64,000 bases of DNA from Vanrija pseudolonga (taxonomy: Eukaryota; Basidiomycota; Tremellomycetes; Trichosporonales; Trichosporonaceae), in the NCBI RefSeq assembly GCF_020906515.1, contig NC_085852.1, positions 930,001 through 994,000 of the forward strand. Reading direction: 5' to 3'. A program made the position numbers and the translations under genes. How positions within the stretch are numbered: the first letter of the stretch is position 1; each line of letters begins with the position of its first letter. A model generated the notes under the pieces. The model did no database searches. It saw nothing but the letters and a program-made list of their open reading frames with translations, and was not told the DNA's origin. This document shows, piece by piece, positions 10,105-20,491 of this stretch.

Positions 10105-12109
10105 ATGGCCAAGATCAAGAAGAGGGGAGAGTCCGGAGCGGCCAAGAACTACGTCACGCGTAATCAGGCGCTCAAGAAGCTCCAGATCTCGCTGTCCGAC
10201 TTCCGTCGCCTGTGTATCCTCAAGGGTGAGGCAGCTGGTTAAGAGTACGAGCTCACACTGCAGGTATCTACCCTCGTGACCCTCTGCACAAGAAGCGCGC
10301 CAACAAGGGTTCGTCGGCGCCCGCCTCGTTCTACTACTACAAGGACATCCAGTACCTCCTCCACGAGCCGCTCCTTGTCAAGTTCCGTGAGCACAAGGCG
10401 TTCGCCAAGAAGCTCGCGCGCGCCGTCGGCCGTGGCGAGTGGGGCCTGGCCAAGAACCTCGAGGCTAGCAAGCCCGTCACCCGTCTCGACCACCTCGTCA
10501 AGGAGCGCTACCCCACGTTCACGCTCGCGCTCCAGGACATGCAGGACCCGCTCAACCTCGTCCACCTGTTCTCGACCCTGCCCACCAACCCTATCCCCGG
10601 CAAGACGCTTGTCCCGACCGAGGTTATCGCCGAGTGCAGCCGCCTGATCAACGAGTGGAAGGTGTGGGCTATCCGCACCCACTCGCTCCGCAAGGTGTTC
10701 CTCGGTGTCAAGGGTGTCTACTACGAGGCCGAGGTCCCCGGCCACAGCGGCGACCTGATCAAGGTCCGCTGGCTCGAGAGCTACGAGTTCCAGCAGCACG
10801 TTCCCCACGACGTCGACTTTCGCATTCTCCTGACCTTCCTCGAGCTCTACCGCACCCTCATCGGCTTTGTCCTGTTCAAGCTCTACACTGAGGAGAACCT
10901 CGTCTACCCCCCTCCCCTCGACGTCGCGCAGGACGCCGCTGGAGAGACTGTTGGCGCCTTTAGGCTCGTTGAGAACAAGGCGACTGGTGCTGCGGGAGCC
11001 AAGGGCGTGTCCAAGAAGGCCGTCAAGCGCGCCATCCAGGGCCTGGCCGCGCGCGCCGTCACCGTCGAGGACGAGGATGTCGAGATGGAGGAGGAGGTCG
11101 AGGCTAGGCTGAGGCTGAGGACGAGGACTTTGTTGAGCGGCCATCCAAGGCCGCCGAGGTCGAGGATGTTGGACCTGCCGCTCCCCTCCCGACCTACACC
11201 TCTTTGGTGGCCTCGTCTGCCCCCACAACGTCGCGCTCTCAGCTGCTCTTCGCCCCCTACACCTTTTACCTCTCGCGCGAGACGTCGTCAAGGACATGGG
11301 AGTTTGTCATCCGTGCGCTCGGTGGCAAGGTCGTCACCTCGCTCACGGCTCCTTCCCTGGAGAACGCGCCCGGAGCCGACAGCATCACGCACGTTCTCAT
11401 CGACAGGCCGATGACCGACGAGCGGAGGCGAGAGCTCGAGGCCGGCAGGAAATGGACCTGGGTGCAGCCCCAGTGGGTCGCCGACTGCGTCAACCGCGGA
11501 AAGGTGCTCGCTACGGCCGAGTACGCTCCTGGACAGCTCCTCCCCCCTCACTTGAGTCCTTGGGACGGTGAGGGCGAGGCCGAGCGCCCCTGGCTCGGCA
11601 TTGGCACGACAACGGAGGGCGGCGAGGAGGCCGCTGCCGAAGAGGCCGAGGAGGAGGAGGATGAGGAGGATGAGGACGAGGACGAGGCCGCTCCCGAGTT
11701 CCCTCCCGCACTGCTCGAGTCGGCCAAGAACCCGTCTGACGCTTCGCTTCTGCACGCGGCCGAGCTCGAGGCCGAGGCCAACGGCACGTCGCACGCTGCC
11801 TTCAAGGCCCAGCTCAAGGAGGCGACCAAGCTGCACGGCAGCGCAGCCAAGGCTCAGGCCAAGGCCAACGGCCGACCCGACGAGGACCTGCGCAAGATCA
11901 TGATGTCCAACAAGAAGGCCAAGCTCTACGAGAAGATGAAGTACTCGAACGCGGAGCGCGCAGCCGAGGTGAGTAGCAGAGTCGCCGATGTGGCCGAGAG
12001 GGCATCGGGTGTCTCCGATCCGATACACTGCTGACATGCCCAGGCCGAGAAGCTCGAGACGCGCCGAAAGGAGATTGCCAAGCGCAAGCGCAAGGAGGCG
12101 AAGAAGTAG
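10105..12109 (+). CDS. NOP7: Pescadillo homolog Nop7/PES1 (apparent one-base frame break)
   Basis: Pescadillo is a subunit of the PeBoW complex (Nop7-Erb1-Ytm1), needed for 60S ribosomal subunit maturation in the nucleolus. Exons are 10105-10225, 10264-11968 and 12044-12109. The N-terminal pescadillo domain ([20 protein letters not shown], then [15 protein letters not shown]) runs to about residue 290. A BRCT domain begins about residue 365 ([21 protein letters not shown], with the W of [10 protein letters not shown]), followed by acidic and basic C-terminal tails. In the acidic linker, at about 11106, a GAGGCT hexamer repeat lacks one base. The frame before it runs EEEVEA and the frame after it runs [13 protein letters not shown]; one extra G would make the gene continuous at about 630 aa. 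No plausible intron spans the site. Since the gene is expected to be essential, an assembly or sequencing indel is the likeliest cause. Confidence 0.9.
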
Positions 12110-12494
12110 GGTGGCGGGGATTAGTGTGGTGCGCTGGGGCGGCGGTGAGGCGACTAGAGGTGCGGGGTTCATGCATTCTGTATACCATTGAGCTGCTGTG
12201 CGGTGTTGCGTGGGCGCTGGTTCGGTGGTTCGGCAAGTACGGCGTGTGTGTGGGCGGCGGACACTTTGCAGCCGGGAGAGGTGCATGTGTGCACGCGCAG
12301 CACGCGGCACGCCTGCTGCTGAAGTGGGTTGCGGGGATGTACGGCAACACTTCGAACAACGGCGCGTCGGCAAAGTCGCCGGTTTGCCACTAGCGTCATT
12401 GTGGTTTGCCATGTCCCGAGCCAGCGACACAATATAACACTGGCGGCGGCGCACAGACAGAGTCATGCGACACGACACCCCATCATCCCACACG
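12110..12494. other. Intergenic, NOP7 3' flank and PhyH promoter
   Basis: This 385-bp gap lies between two co-directional genes. No gene is seen. An in-frame ATG at 12465 could extend the next gene by ten residues (MRHDTPSSHT), so the exact start of that gene is open. Confidence 0.6.
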
Positions 12495-13639
12495 ATGCCA
12501 TTCACGCAGACGCAGCTGGCCGACATTGTCGACAAGGTGGGTGTGGTGTCGCTGGGCGAAACTGACGCTCAGTACCACAAGGACGGCTACGTCGTCGTCG
12601 ACGGCCTGATCCCCGACGAGCTGTACGCGCCGCTGTGCGAGGCCGCCGACGAGGTGACGGACAAGGCGCGCGCGCATACGTGGGGCCAGGTGCGCATGGT
12701 CGGCAAGCAGTTCCCGCCGTGGACCGAGGGCGACGACGTGTGGGGCGTGCAGAACATCATGCACCCCGAGCTTGGCAAGCCTATTTTCGCAGAGTGGTAC
12801 GGCAGCGACGACCTGCTCGATGTCAGCGCTGCGTTGATGGGCGTTGAGCGCAAGGACATGCAGTTTGGTGGGTACATGAGCAAGGCCGGCGTAGCCGGGC
12901 TTGCGGCAGCGTAGCTGGGCCAAGTCAGCACAGCTGGCACAACCCGCCCCCCTCGCGCCGCGGCGCTGACACGCCGCGCAGAACTCTTCAACATCCTCGT
13001 CAACCCCCTCGAGAAGGACTACGCCCTCTCGTGGCACCGCGACGACGTCAAGGCGACCGCCACGCCCGAGGAGGAGGAGGAGGCGCTCAAGATCAAGCAC
13101 TACGGCATCCAGTGGAACGCGGCGCTGTACGACGACGCGTGTCTGTCGGCGGTCCCCGCGTCGCACCGCCGTATTCGTACGCCAGAGGAGCGCAAGGCTA
13201 ACCTCGAGGGCGGGGACATGCCGGGCGCGCAGAACCTCGACTTGAAGAAAGGCCAGACGGTGTTTTACAACAACAATATTCGTGAGTGGTCGAGGCAGCC
13301 CGCGAAGCGGGGTGCCGAGTGGCCTTTCAGTTGGAGGTGCCCGAGGTGCCCTCTGCCACAACGCACACACCTTTCGCCCTCGCCCGCGCTAACCACCCAG
13401 TCCACGTCGGCAAGTACAACCTCGCAGTCAAGCGCCGCACGCTGCACGGATGCTACGGCTCGCCCCCCTCGGGCGACACGTCGCGCGCGCGCAACATCCT
13501 GCAGCACGGGCTCGACTACACGACCGACCCGGGCTTCCGCGGCTCGGTTCCGGCCAGCCTCCACCCCATGCTCGACCGCCTCAACGGGCTCCAGGCCGAC
13601 ATGCAGGGCAAGCCGCAGGTGTACTCGCAGGACGACTAG
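12495..13639 (+). CDS. Phytanoyl-CoA dioxygenase (PhyH) family protein
   Basis: Exons 12495-12867, 12982-13281 and 13401-13639 encode 303 residues. The fold is a 2-oxoglutarate/Fe(II) dioxygenase. The HxD pair is H143/D145 in ALSWHRDDV, and the likely distal iron ligand is H240 in KRRTLHGCYGSPP. The N-terminal YHKDGYVVVDGLIPDELYAPL is the usual entry strand and helix of PhyH proteins. The substrate cannot be told from sequence; fungal members act on varied acyl-CoA, alkaloid or other substrates. The C-terminus (VYSQDD) is not a peroxisomal PTS1, so a role in peroxisomal phytanate alpha-oxidation is not supported. Both introns (114 and 119 nt) are longer than most in the window. The start at 12495 is chosen because the fold begins near it; 12465 is an in-frame alternative. 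Confidence 0.85.
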
Positions 13640-15107
13640 GCGGGCGTGCGTGAGCGAGCGGGCGCGTAGCGCCAGCGCACAGCGAAGTATGCGCGGGCCA
13701 AGCCTTGGGCCAGTGCGAGGAAGTAGAGTGACGGCCGAAGAGGAGGTAGCACTGGATGGGATACAGAGAGAGAGGCCGCCGGCAAAGTAGCACACCCCCG
13801 GCCTCCACCCGACCCGATTGTATCGACAGATGTATCGCGTAGTATGACAAGAGGGCGGTCGCGCAACGATCCGATATCCGAGCAGAGCCGGCGGATCTGG
13901 ATGGGGCGGGGAGTCCGGTCCGGCGCAGCGCGCAGTGCGCAGACGGAGACGAAGCCACAGTGCTCGGATCTCGCCGCCACGCCCGCGGGGTTCGGAGCTG
14001 TTGGCAGATCGAGCGAGCGCGTGTAATATCCATCACGAAAGTGGCACGCTCGCAGCAAGGTGCCAAGACCGCCGGCGACCAATCCGCACATCGCCGATGG
14101 AGGGCGAGGGCTGGAAGCGAGGCAAGATCTGGCGGCGGCGTGGATGGCGGCCGAAGTTGTCGTCTCTGCTGCGTCGATGTCGGGCGGGGGAGGGGGGTAT
14201 TCGAACGCTACGCTGAGGACTGTTCCGAGGCTAGAAGCTCGAGACGAGCGACACAGTCAGCATGGCTAAAGGTGGCACGTCTGGCTGCCTCCTTCGGGAC
14301 CGATTGCGGTGCTCGGGAGGCGGGGCGGCGACTGAGACGAGACGAGACGCGGCGGGTTATGGACGGTGGTGGCACGCGCCGTCGTCTCTGTCTGTCGGCT
14401 CACGGCCCCGAACAGCGAATAATTATCAGATATACACCAGCGCACACATTCCACAGCTGCGCGCGCAGAGCGCGGGCTCTAGCCACACGCACGGGACGGG
14501 CCACAACCATCCACACGTGTGCAGGGCCAGCCTGCTGGGTCCTGACACGCCGCCTCCTGAATTGACCGACTCCGAGGCGGCGTGGCCGCGCAGTCCTCGC
14601 GGCTCGCTTACACTCGCACATTCGTGATCGTGCCAAGCCGCTCGGCGGAGTGGAGGCGGCGGGGGAGGGGGAGGGGGGAAGGACACGGAGTAGGTCGGCG
14701 GCGCAGCAGGCACTAGTTAGCGGCGACGCCGCGGCGGCGGGCGGCGTGCACGCTTGGACGCTTGCATGGATGCGTGCAGGGACGGAGGGTAAAGGCCGAC
14801 CGCGCGACCCAGCGCATGTACCCCGTGAGCCACTCGGCCCTGGCTCCGTCTGCCTCCGACATCCTTGGCACGCCGCCTGGCTGGCGTCATTGGCAGCGGT
14901 GTACAACGTCGGCCGACGCGGCTTATCAGATATGGCGCACGGTGGGGTTGTGAAACTGGCTTTGCCCTGATCCTAGCCAGTTGCATTTTTGCCCCCCTGC
15001 GCTGCGCAGGCATACGCACCGGGTGGAGCAGCGGAGTGGACTCGCATGTGGCCTTTAAAAGCCGAGCTGGGAGACCGCAAGGCGCACACCCACCCAGTAA
15101 AAGCGAC
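13640..15107. other. 1.47-kb intergenic region, MFS gene promoter
   Basis: No coding frame with family motifs or a consistent splice structure is found here. It contains the 11-mer TTATCAGATAT twice, exactly 500 bp apart (14423-14433 and 14923-14933), GAGAC tandem units near 14336, and a TATA-like TTTAAAA just before the MFS start. Its length suggests a long regulated promoter. Confidence 0.6.
15054..15060 (+). promoter_or_regulatory. TATA-like element of the MFS gene
   Basis: TTTAAAA lies 48 bp upstream of the ATG at 15108, in an otherwise GC-rich context. It is the most TATA-like sequence near any start in the window that I noticed. The spacing would give a short 5' untranslated region. 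Confidence 0.4.
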
Positions 15108-17012
15108 ATGAGCGCACCCACACCAGCAGTAGCACCAGTGACGGCGACGCCAGCGACCGAGTGGGAGGGCGCCACGCCCACGGGCTCGGACGACGGGCGC
15201 AAGGTCTCGGCCTCGGACGACGAGAAGAACGCCGCCGACCTCGACCCGGTGGTCAACGAGAACCCGGCGGTCCTCAAGGGCTCCGGGCTGGCAGGCGACA
15301 ACGAGTCGCTCGACGGCGCCGCCGTCATCCCCGACGTCTCGGACCGCAGTGACATCCCGTGGCGGCTGCGCATTATCGCCTTCTTGCTGATCGTCTTCTT
15401 CAACACGGGCGCGTCGTACGCTGACAACGTGCTCGGCCCGCTCAAGACGCGTATTCGCAAGGAGCTGAAGATTACCAGTGGGTCGAGACGGGGAGAGCCG
15501 AACTCACGCCGCAGACGCCCAATTCGGCGCCGTCGCCTCGGCCAACGCCCTCGTCAACTCGATCCTGCCCATCATCGGCGGCATCGGCATGGACTACTGG
15601 GGCGCGACGTACGCGGCTATTATTTCGTGTATCTTTATCTGTGTCGGTGCGGTTGTGTCGGGTATCGTGAGTGGCAGCGCAGCGGTGGCGGTTAGCCCGC
15701 CTCGGTCAGCTTCGCTGACCTCGTTCCTCGTTAGTCCGCCCACAACAACCACTACGGCCTCCTGGTCGGCGGACACATCATCATGGGCTTTGGCAGCACC
15801 ATCATCGGCGCGTGCCAGAACAAGCTCTACTCGCACTGGTTTGCCGGCTCGACGCTCGCGTTTGTCTACGGCCTCGACATTGCGTGGAACCGCGTCGTGT
15901 CGGTCATTACGCGTACGACGGCCGTCCCGCTGTCCAACATTGGCGGCTTCTGGGGCTGGGCGCTCTGGATCCCCGCCATGGTCTGCGGCTTCAACATGAT
16001 CATGCTCATGGTCTACTGGTGGTTCGAGCGCAACGTCGCCCCCCAGTACCGCCCCGTCCTGGGCAAGGACGCGCGTGCCAAGGAGGGCGCGTTCTTGAAG
16101 CGCCGCGTCAAGTTCAACATGCTCGGCCAGCTGTGAGTGGCAGGTGGCGGTGGCGGGAGACGTTTGCTGACGCTCGGCCCAGCCCCAAGTTCTTCTGGAT
16201 CCTCTGCTCCACCCAGCTGTTCCAGAACGCCGCAGTCTCAGTCTACACCTCCAACCTGTCCGACATTCAGGTCAAGACCCGCGGCACCAAGACCCTCGCG
16301 GCAGGCTACAACTCGTCGATCCAGCCCGTGGTCCCCATCGTGCTCACCCCGCTTGCGGGCCTCTTCTTCGACCGTATCGGCTACCGTGTCGTCTTCAGTA
16401 AGTCGTGTCAGCAAAACACAGGCTCACCCTAGTCTCCTTCACCGGCATGCTCTACGTCATCGTCTTCTCCCTCATCGGCCTCACCAAGGTCCACCCCCTC
16501 GTCCCCATCATCATCTCGTCGTTCGCCCTCTCCACGAACGCCGTCACCTTCCTCGCCTCTATCCCCGTCCTCGTTGGTAACGACCGTCTTATTGGCACCG
16601 CGTTCGGCGTGTGGAAGTCTTTCGTAAGTGAACTCGTGAGCAGGTCAGAACACAACCTAACATGTTGTAGCAAAACTGCAACACCCTCATCCTCGAAGTC
16701 GCTGCCGGCGCCATCCAGGACCGCACAAAGAACCAGGAGTACTACAACGTCATCTACTTTCTCATCGCCATCAAGTCGATCGAGACGCTGCTCGGCCCTC
16801 TCTACGACTACCTCGACGGCAAGTGGCTTGGCCACTCGCTCCGCAGGCCCGAAAAGGTCCGTGTCGCTATCCGAAAGGAGGCCATCGAGAAGGGAATCGA
16901 GTACGAGGGTTGGCGTATCTCGCGCTGGACGAGGCGCGCAGTTCTCACCCAGCTGTCGTGCATGATTATTGCCGGCTGGACCCTGTACATTGTCTACTCG
17001 CTTGGAACTTAG
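15108..17012 (+). CDS. Major facilitator superfamily transporter, MFSD1-like
   Basis: Six exons (15108-15477, 15515-15666, 15735-16132, 16183-16397, 16433-16623, 16671-17012) encode 555 residues. After a polar acidic N-terminal tail of about 80 residues, the first helix is PWRLRIIAFLLIVFFNTGASYADNVLGPL. The loop and helix ITNAQFGAVASANALVNSILPIIGGIGMDYWG resembles the MFSD1 family, whose animal member is a lysosomal dipeptide exporter. Roughly a dozen hydrophobic helices follow. Charged loops such as RRPEKVRVAIRKEAIEKG precede a last helix (LTQLSCMIIAGWTLYIVYSLG). Substrate and membrane location here are inferred only from the family; vacuole is likely. A long upstream region with two TGATAA (GATA-type) sites hints at regulated expression. 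Confidence 0.85.
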
Positions 17013-17041
17013 ATTTGGTGACCATGATGCATCCTAGATGG

Positions 17042-18759
17042 CTACACGTGATGCGGCGAAATTGGTGTTCTTCGGGGGCTGGGTCTGGGACTCGACTGCG
17101 GGCGTGTGTGTCAGCAAGCAGTGCAAGAAACGTGAACGTCGACACACCTTGCCAGGGTCGATTGCCGACAACGGCCGAAGCTTGTCGTCAATCGAGGCGA
17201 GGAAGGACCGCTTAATCCTGACAGGGTCCTCGTCTGTGGCCAGAGAACCAAACGATGAACGCCGAGATCGAGAGCCCTCGTCGGTTCCGCCGACAGACGA
17301 CCGGCGGGACCGCACCATACCGCCGCCGTCGCTCTGGAATGACGCGCGCCGTGATTTGGAAATGAGCTCCTCGATGCCAGCGAGCGACGGCCGACGCGAC
17401 GCCCGCGCGCAGTCCTCGAGCAGGAATAGGTGGCCGTCACCCATCGGGCGGATGTACACCGCATCGCCGGCACCACGCCACGCACCCCACCAGGTGGTAT
17501 CGCCTTCAGACCCCAGCAGACCAATGACAACGAGCGAAGGGCACATGAGCGCGAGTCGAAGCGCAATATCCCGCTGCGTCTCGAGGCTGAACGTGTACGA
17601 GCCGACCTGGACCAGCTGCAGGTATGGCAGCGCCTGCAAGGGTGCGAGGACATTGACCTGGCGTCAGTTATGCGCACGGACACTTTCCACTCACAAACTC
17701 ATTCTCATCGTCCCCAGCCCGAATCAGCTTTTTCAGCGGCCGGTCAAGGAACAGCTCCCGAATGTCTCTGAACGTGTCGACGAGCTGGTCGAGGAATCCA
17801 TCTTCCCAACCTGCGATGGGACCGCAAAGCATGAGGCTGACCTTGGCAGGCTCCTGGCCAAGTGGCGCCTCGCGTTTCGCCAACTCGCGCACGGCCGACA
17901 GGATGTCGCTCGACCCCATCTCGTCCATGTCGGCGTCGAGCACCAGGAACGACAGGTTGTGCGCGTGGCGCAGGACGTGCATTGTCGACACGAATGTCGA
18001 TGTTTGCGAGAACGTGCGGAAGCCACTTGGCGGGGCAGCACGCTGGCGCCACCCAAAGGACTTGAGCCGTGTGGCGATCGGCTGCATCTCGTACGCCTCG
18101 TCGTCTGGCTGAGGGCGCGCGTGGCGTGAGGGGTGATCAATGATCGACGCGAAGAGGAGTGACAAGGTAGAGTCGTCGCTAGCATCGGCAAAGAATGAGA
18201 TGTGCTGAAGGCATGGCAGGGCATTGATCATGCGTGAGAGTAGAGCGCTCTCATGCCAGCATGAGCGTGGTCGGCGCTCATTCCTCGGCGCCTCGTCCAG
18301 GTCAAACATTGTGAGGTCGATGATGATACTCCTGTGTGATTGTCAGAACGCCTTGCCGGCTTGTCGGGCTGACACCCCTGGATAACCGGAGAGCCGGGCA
18401 GGGAGGGAGGGGGTTACGCACCTCACAAACGGAGCCCAGTCGTATTTTGCAGCCTCATACGCATGGTAGACGGTTGGGATGCGGATACAGCGGAAGAGGA
18501 TGACGCGCACCTCGCGTCGAATCTTGCGGCAGGTGTCACCGAGTGCGATGAGTGAGAAGAGTGCGTCTTGGCGCTCTTCGTGCATGTCCACGGTTGAGAA
18601 GATGCCCCATGCTGCCAAGCCTTAGTTGCTACTCCACAGACCAAAACAATGCCACATCCACTTACTCAGCCTGTCCTGTTGGGTGAGTTCCAGCGGGTCG
18701 TAAATGTCGAGTGCAATGGCGCGAATGACCTCGCGTGGGAGGTCGAGGAGCGATGGCAT
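17042..18759 (-). CDS. F-box/LRR-like protein of unknown function
   Basis: Exons 18759-18666, 18611-18422, 18331-17695, 17657-17148 and 17095-17042 encode about 494 residues. The N-terminus MPSLLDLPREVIRAIALDIYDPLEL is F-box-like (LPxEVxxxI). Alternating leucine-rich strand-helix segments follow (LPCLQHISFFADASDD, LSFLVLDADMDEMG, LPYLQLVQVGSYTFS), as in fungal F-box/LRR substrate receptors. The tail is rich in RRxS sites (RRPSL, SRRASF, RSRRSS), possible kinase targets. The final 52-nt intron (17147-17096) is my preference because it has GTGTGT, CTGAC and CGCAG; without it the frame stays open and ends at 17034 with a different tail. The first acceptor is ambiguous: AAG or the CAG nine bases later both keep frame. 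Substrate unknown. Confidence 0.7.
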
Positions 18760-19072
18760 TGTGAGCAGCGCTGTGTCCAGAGGTAGAGAGCAATGTTGAT
18801 GTCGGGTCAAGAGCAGACGCCTAAACCCTTGACGGCCTGCAAGCATTCGTCGTTTGCAGCAGTCACGAGGTCATCCCGGCAAGGGTGGAGGTTCATGAAA
18901 GACGGGCCCCGCCCCGGCTGCCCAGGCACGAAACAAATACGTGGCATTTAGGCTCCGCTGACACCACCACCACCATCACCAGCCAGCCGCACCCAGCGCC
19001 CAGCGCACACCGAACAACAAAGGTACAAAGTCTTGTTGATTTCGACAACATTGATCAAATCGACATACCATC
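18760..19072. other. Divergent promoter between the F-box gene and NUP35
   Basis: This 313-bp divergent intergenic region has no gene. ACC/CCA-rich tracts lie near 18965, and the 60 bp before the NUP35 start are A/T-richer. Confidence 0.6.
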
Positions 19073-20159
19073 ATGGCCGACTGGTGGACACAGCCTTCAA
19101 CACCGGCAAGGTCAGGCGCCTTTGCGACGCCGGCGCGCGCGTCCATGTCGTCGTCGCGCTCCCGCTTCGTCTCGGACGACCCAGACCCGTCCGCCGCAGA
19201 CGGCCCAAAGTTTCTCCCCTCGTTCGCGCAGAGCCCAGCCGGCAAGGTGGCCCTGGTGCGTAACTGTGTACCCGGCCGGCGTGCCGTGGTAGTGGTGGTG
19301 GCATGCTAGACAAAGGAGGTGTGCTGACGCCACCCCGCAGGGATCACCCACAGGCGCTGCCTCGCCACCGGTGATCAAGCGCTCCCCCCAGCAGCGTTTC
19401 ACTGGCGGTTCGCTCAACGAGAGGTGCGTGCAGAAAGAACCATGTCCGTGTTTGCTTCCAACACTAACATGTACTACAGCGCTAGCTCCCCCCGCCAGAG
19501 TCTTGCGTTAAGCCGCTCGGCACGGCCTCCCGCGCCTGTCCCGATGGATGAGGATCCCATCCCCACCTCGTCGCTGTACGACGAGGCGGCGTCGTCGTCG
19601 AGCCGCCCCGCCCCACCAGCCGCCACCACCCAGCTTGCGCTCGCAACCCCCGTGACGCTCGAGGCGAGTGCCGACACCACGACACTGCACGTCTTTGGAC
19701 CGCCCGTCGAGTACCTGTCTTCGCTCAGGCCATACCTGGAGAACATTGGGCCCGTCGTCTCGTACGTCGCTGGACCAGACGGATCAAACTGGTGGACGGT
19801 TCAGTACACCGACCCCCTTTACGCTTCCTACGCCCTCCGTCGCCATGGCGAGATTGTCGGCGGACGCTGGATGCTCGCCTTCAAGGTCGCTGGTCCAGGC
19901 AGCACGCAGGGCCTCACTCTCGTCAACGGCGTCGCGCCTGCGCCTGTCGGCAACACCCAGGCCGGCCCCGGTACCCCCTTCGAGATCAAGAGCACGAACA
20001 TTATCCGCGCAAAGCCAAAACAGGCTGTTCAGAAGGACGACTATGCTTGGGAGGAGCCTGAGCAGCCCACGAGTATTTTAGGCCGCGCCGCGGAGCTGAT
20101 TGTAAGTGTGGCCCGGGTGCCTTTGCAGCCATTGCTAACCCTCTCAGTTCGGCCGCTAG
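19073..20159 (+). CDS. NUP53: Nucleoporin Nup35/Nup53 (MPPN RRM family)
   Basis: Exons 19073-19255, 19341-19423, 19480-20101 and 20148-20159 encode 299 residues. The protein is a scaffold nucleoporin linking the inner ring of the pore to the nuclear membrane. The N-terminus starts MADWWTQPSTPARSG, followed by a Ser/Pro-rich stretch. The RRM-like MPPN domain lies at about 155-230: HVFGPPVEYLSSLRPYLENI, then NWWTVQYTDPLYASYALRRHG. The C-terminus is an amphipathic helix, ILGRAAELIFGR, which in this family binds the membrane. The last exon is only 12 nt (Phe-Gly-Arg-stop) after a 46-nt intron with CTAAC and CTCTCAG. Skipping it or retaining the intron would replace the family-typical FG end. The family call is confident. 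Confidence 0.92.
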
Positions 20160-20491
20160 TGTTGTGTACGTGTACGAAGTTTGGATGCATAGGGCTTCAC
20201 TGCAATCATGCACAGGTGAATGCGTCGCCGAAGCACGCACGCGTGGCTAGGTTGGCAGAGGCTGTGGCTATCGAAGAGGCCGATGGAGGGACGGAAACGT
20301 TCAATCGTGGGCAGGGGAACGGGGTAACGCGCGAAAAGAGAAGGAGCAGGAGGGGTTGAAAGGAAAGGTTCGCACTCGCCAGTGAGAGAGGTGAGTATCC
20401 GGCAAAAAGGAACGGCGGTGAGCTCTACCGACAGCCCGACTGTTGACGTGTATTGATTGATCAGTCGGACTTGTCAGTTACGAGAGCCGGC
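20160..20491. other. Convergent 3' flanks
   Basis: This 332-bp stretch separates the ends of NUP53 and the RRM protein gene. I see nothing beyond probable 3' untranslated sequence. Confidence 0.6.

Noticed and set aside
11058-11107. A short intron in NOP7 ending GGCTAG that would restore the reading frame
   Set aside because: Possible donors are GTCACC or GTCGAG, unlike every other donor in the window, and no branch-point motif is present; a lost base in the GAGGCT repeat is simpler.
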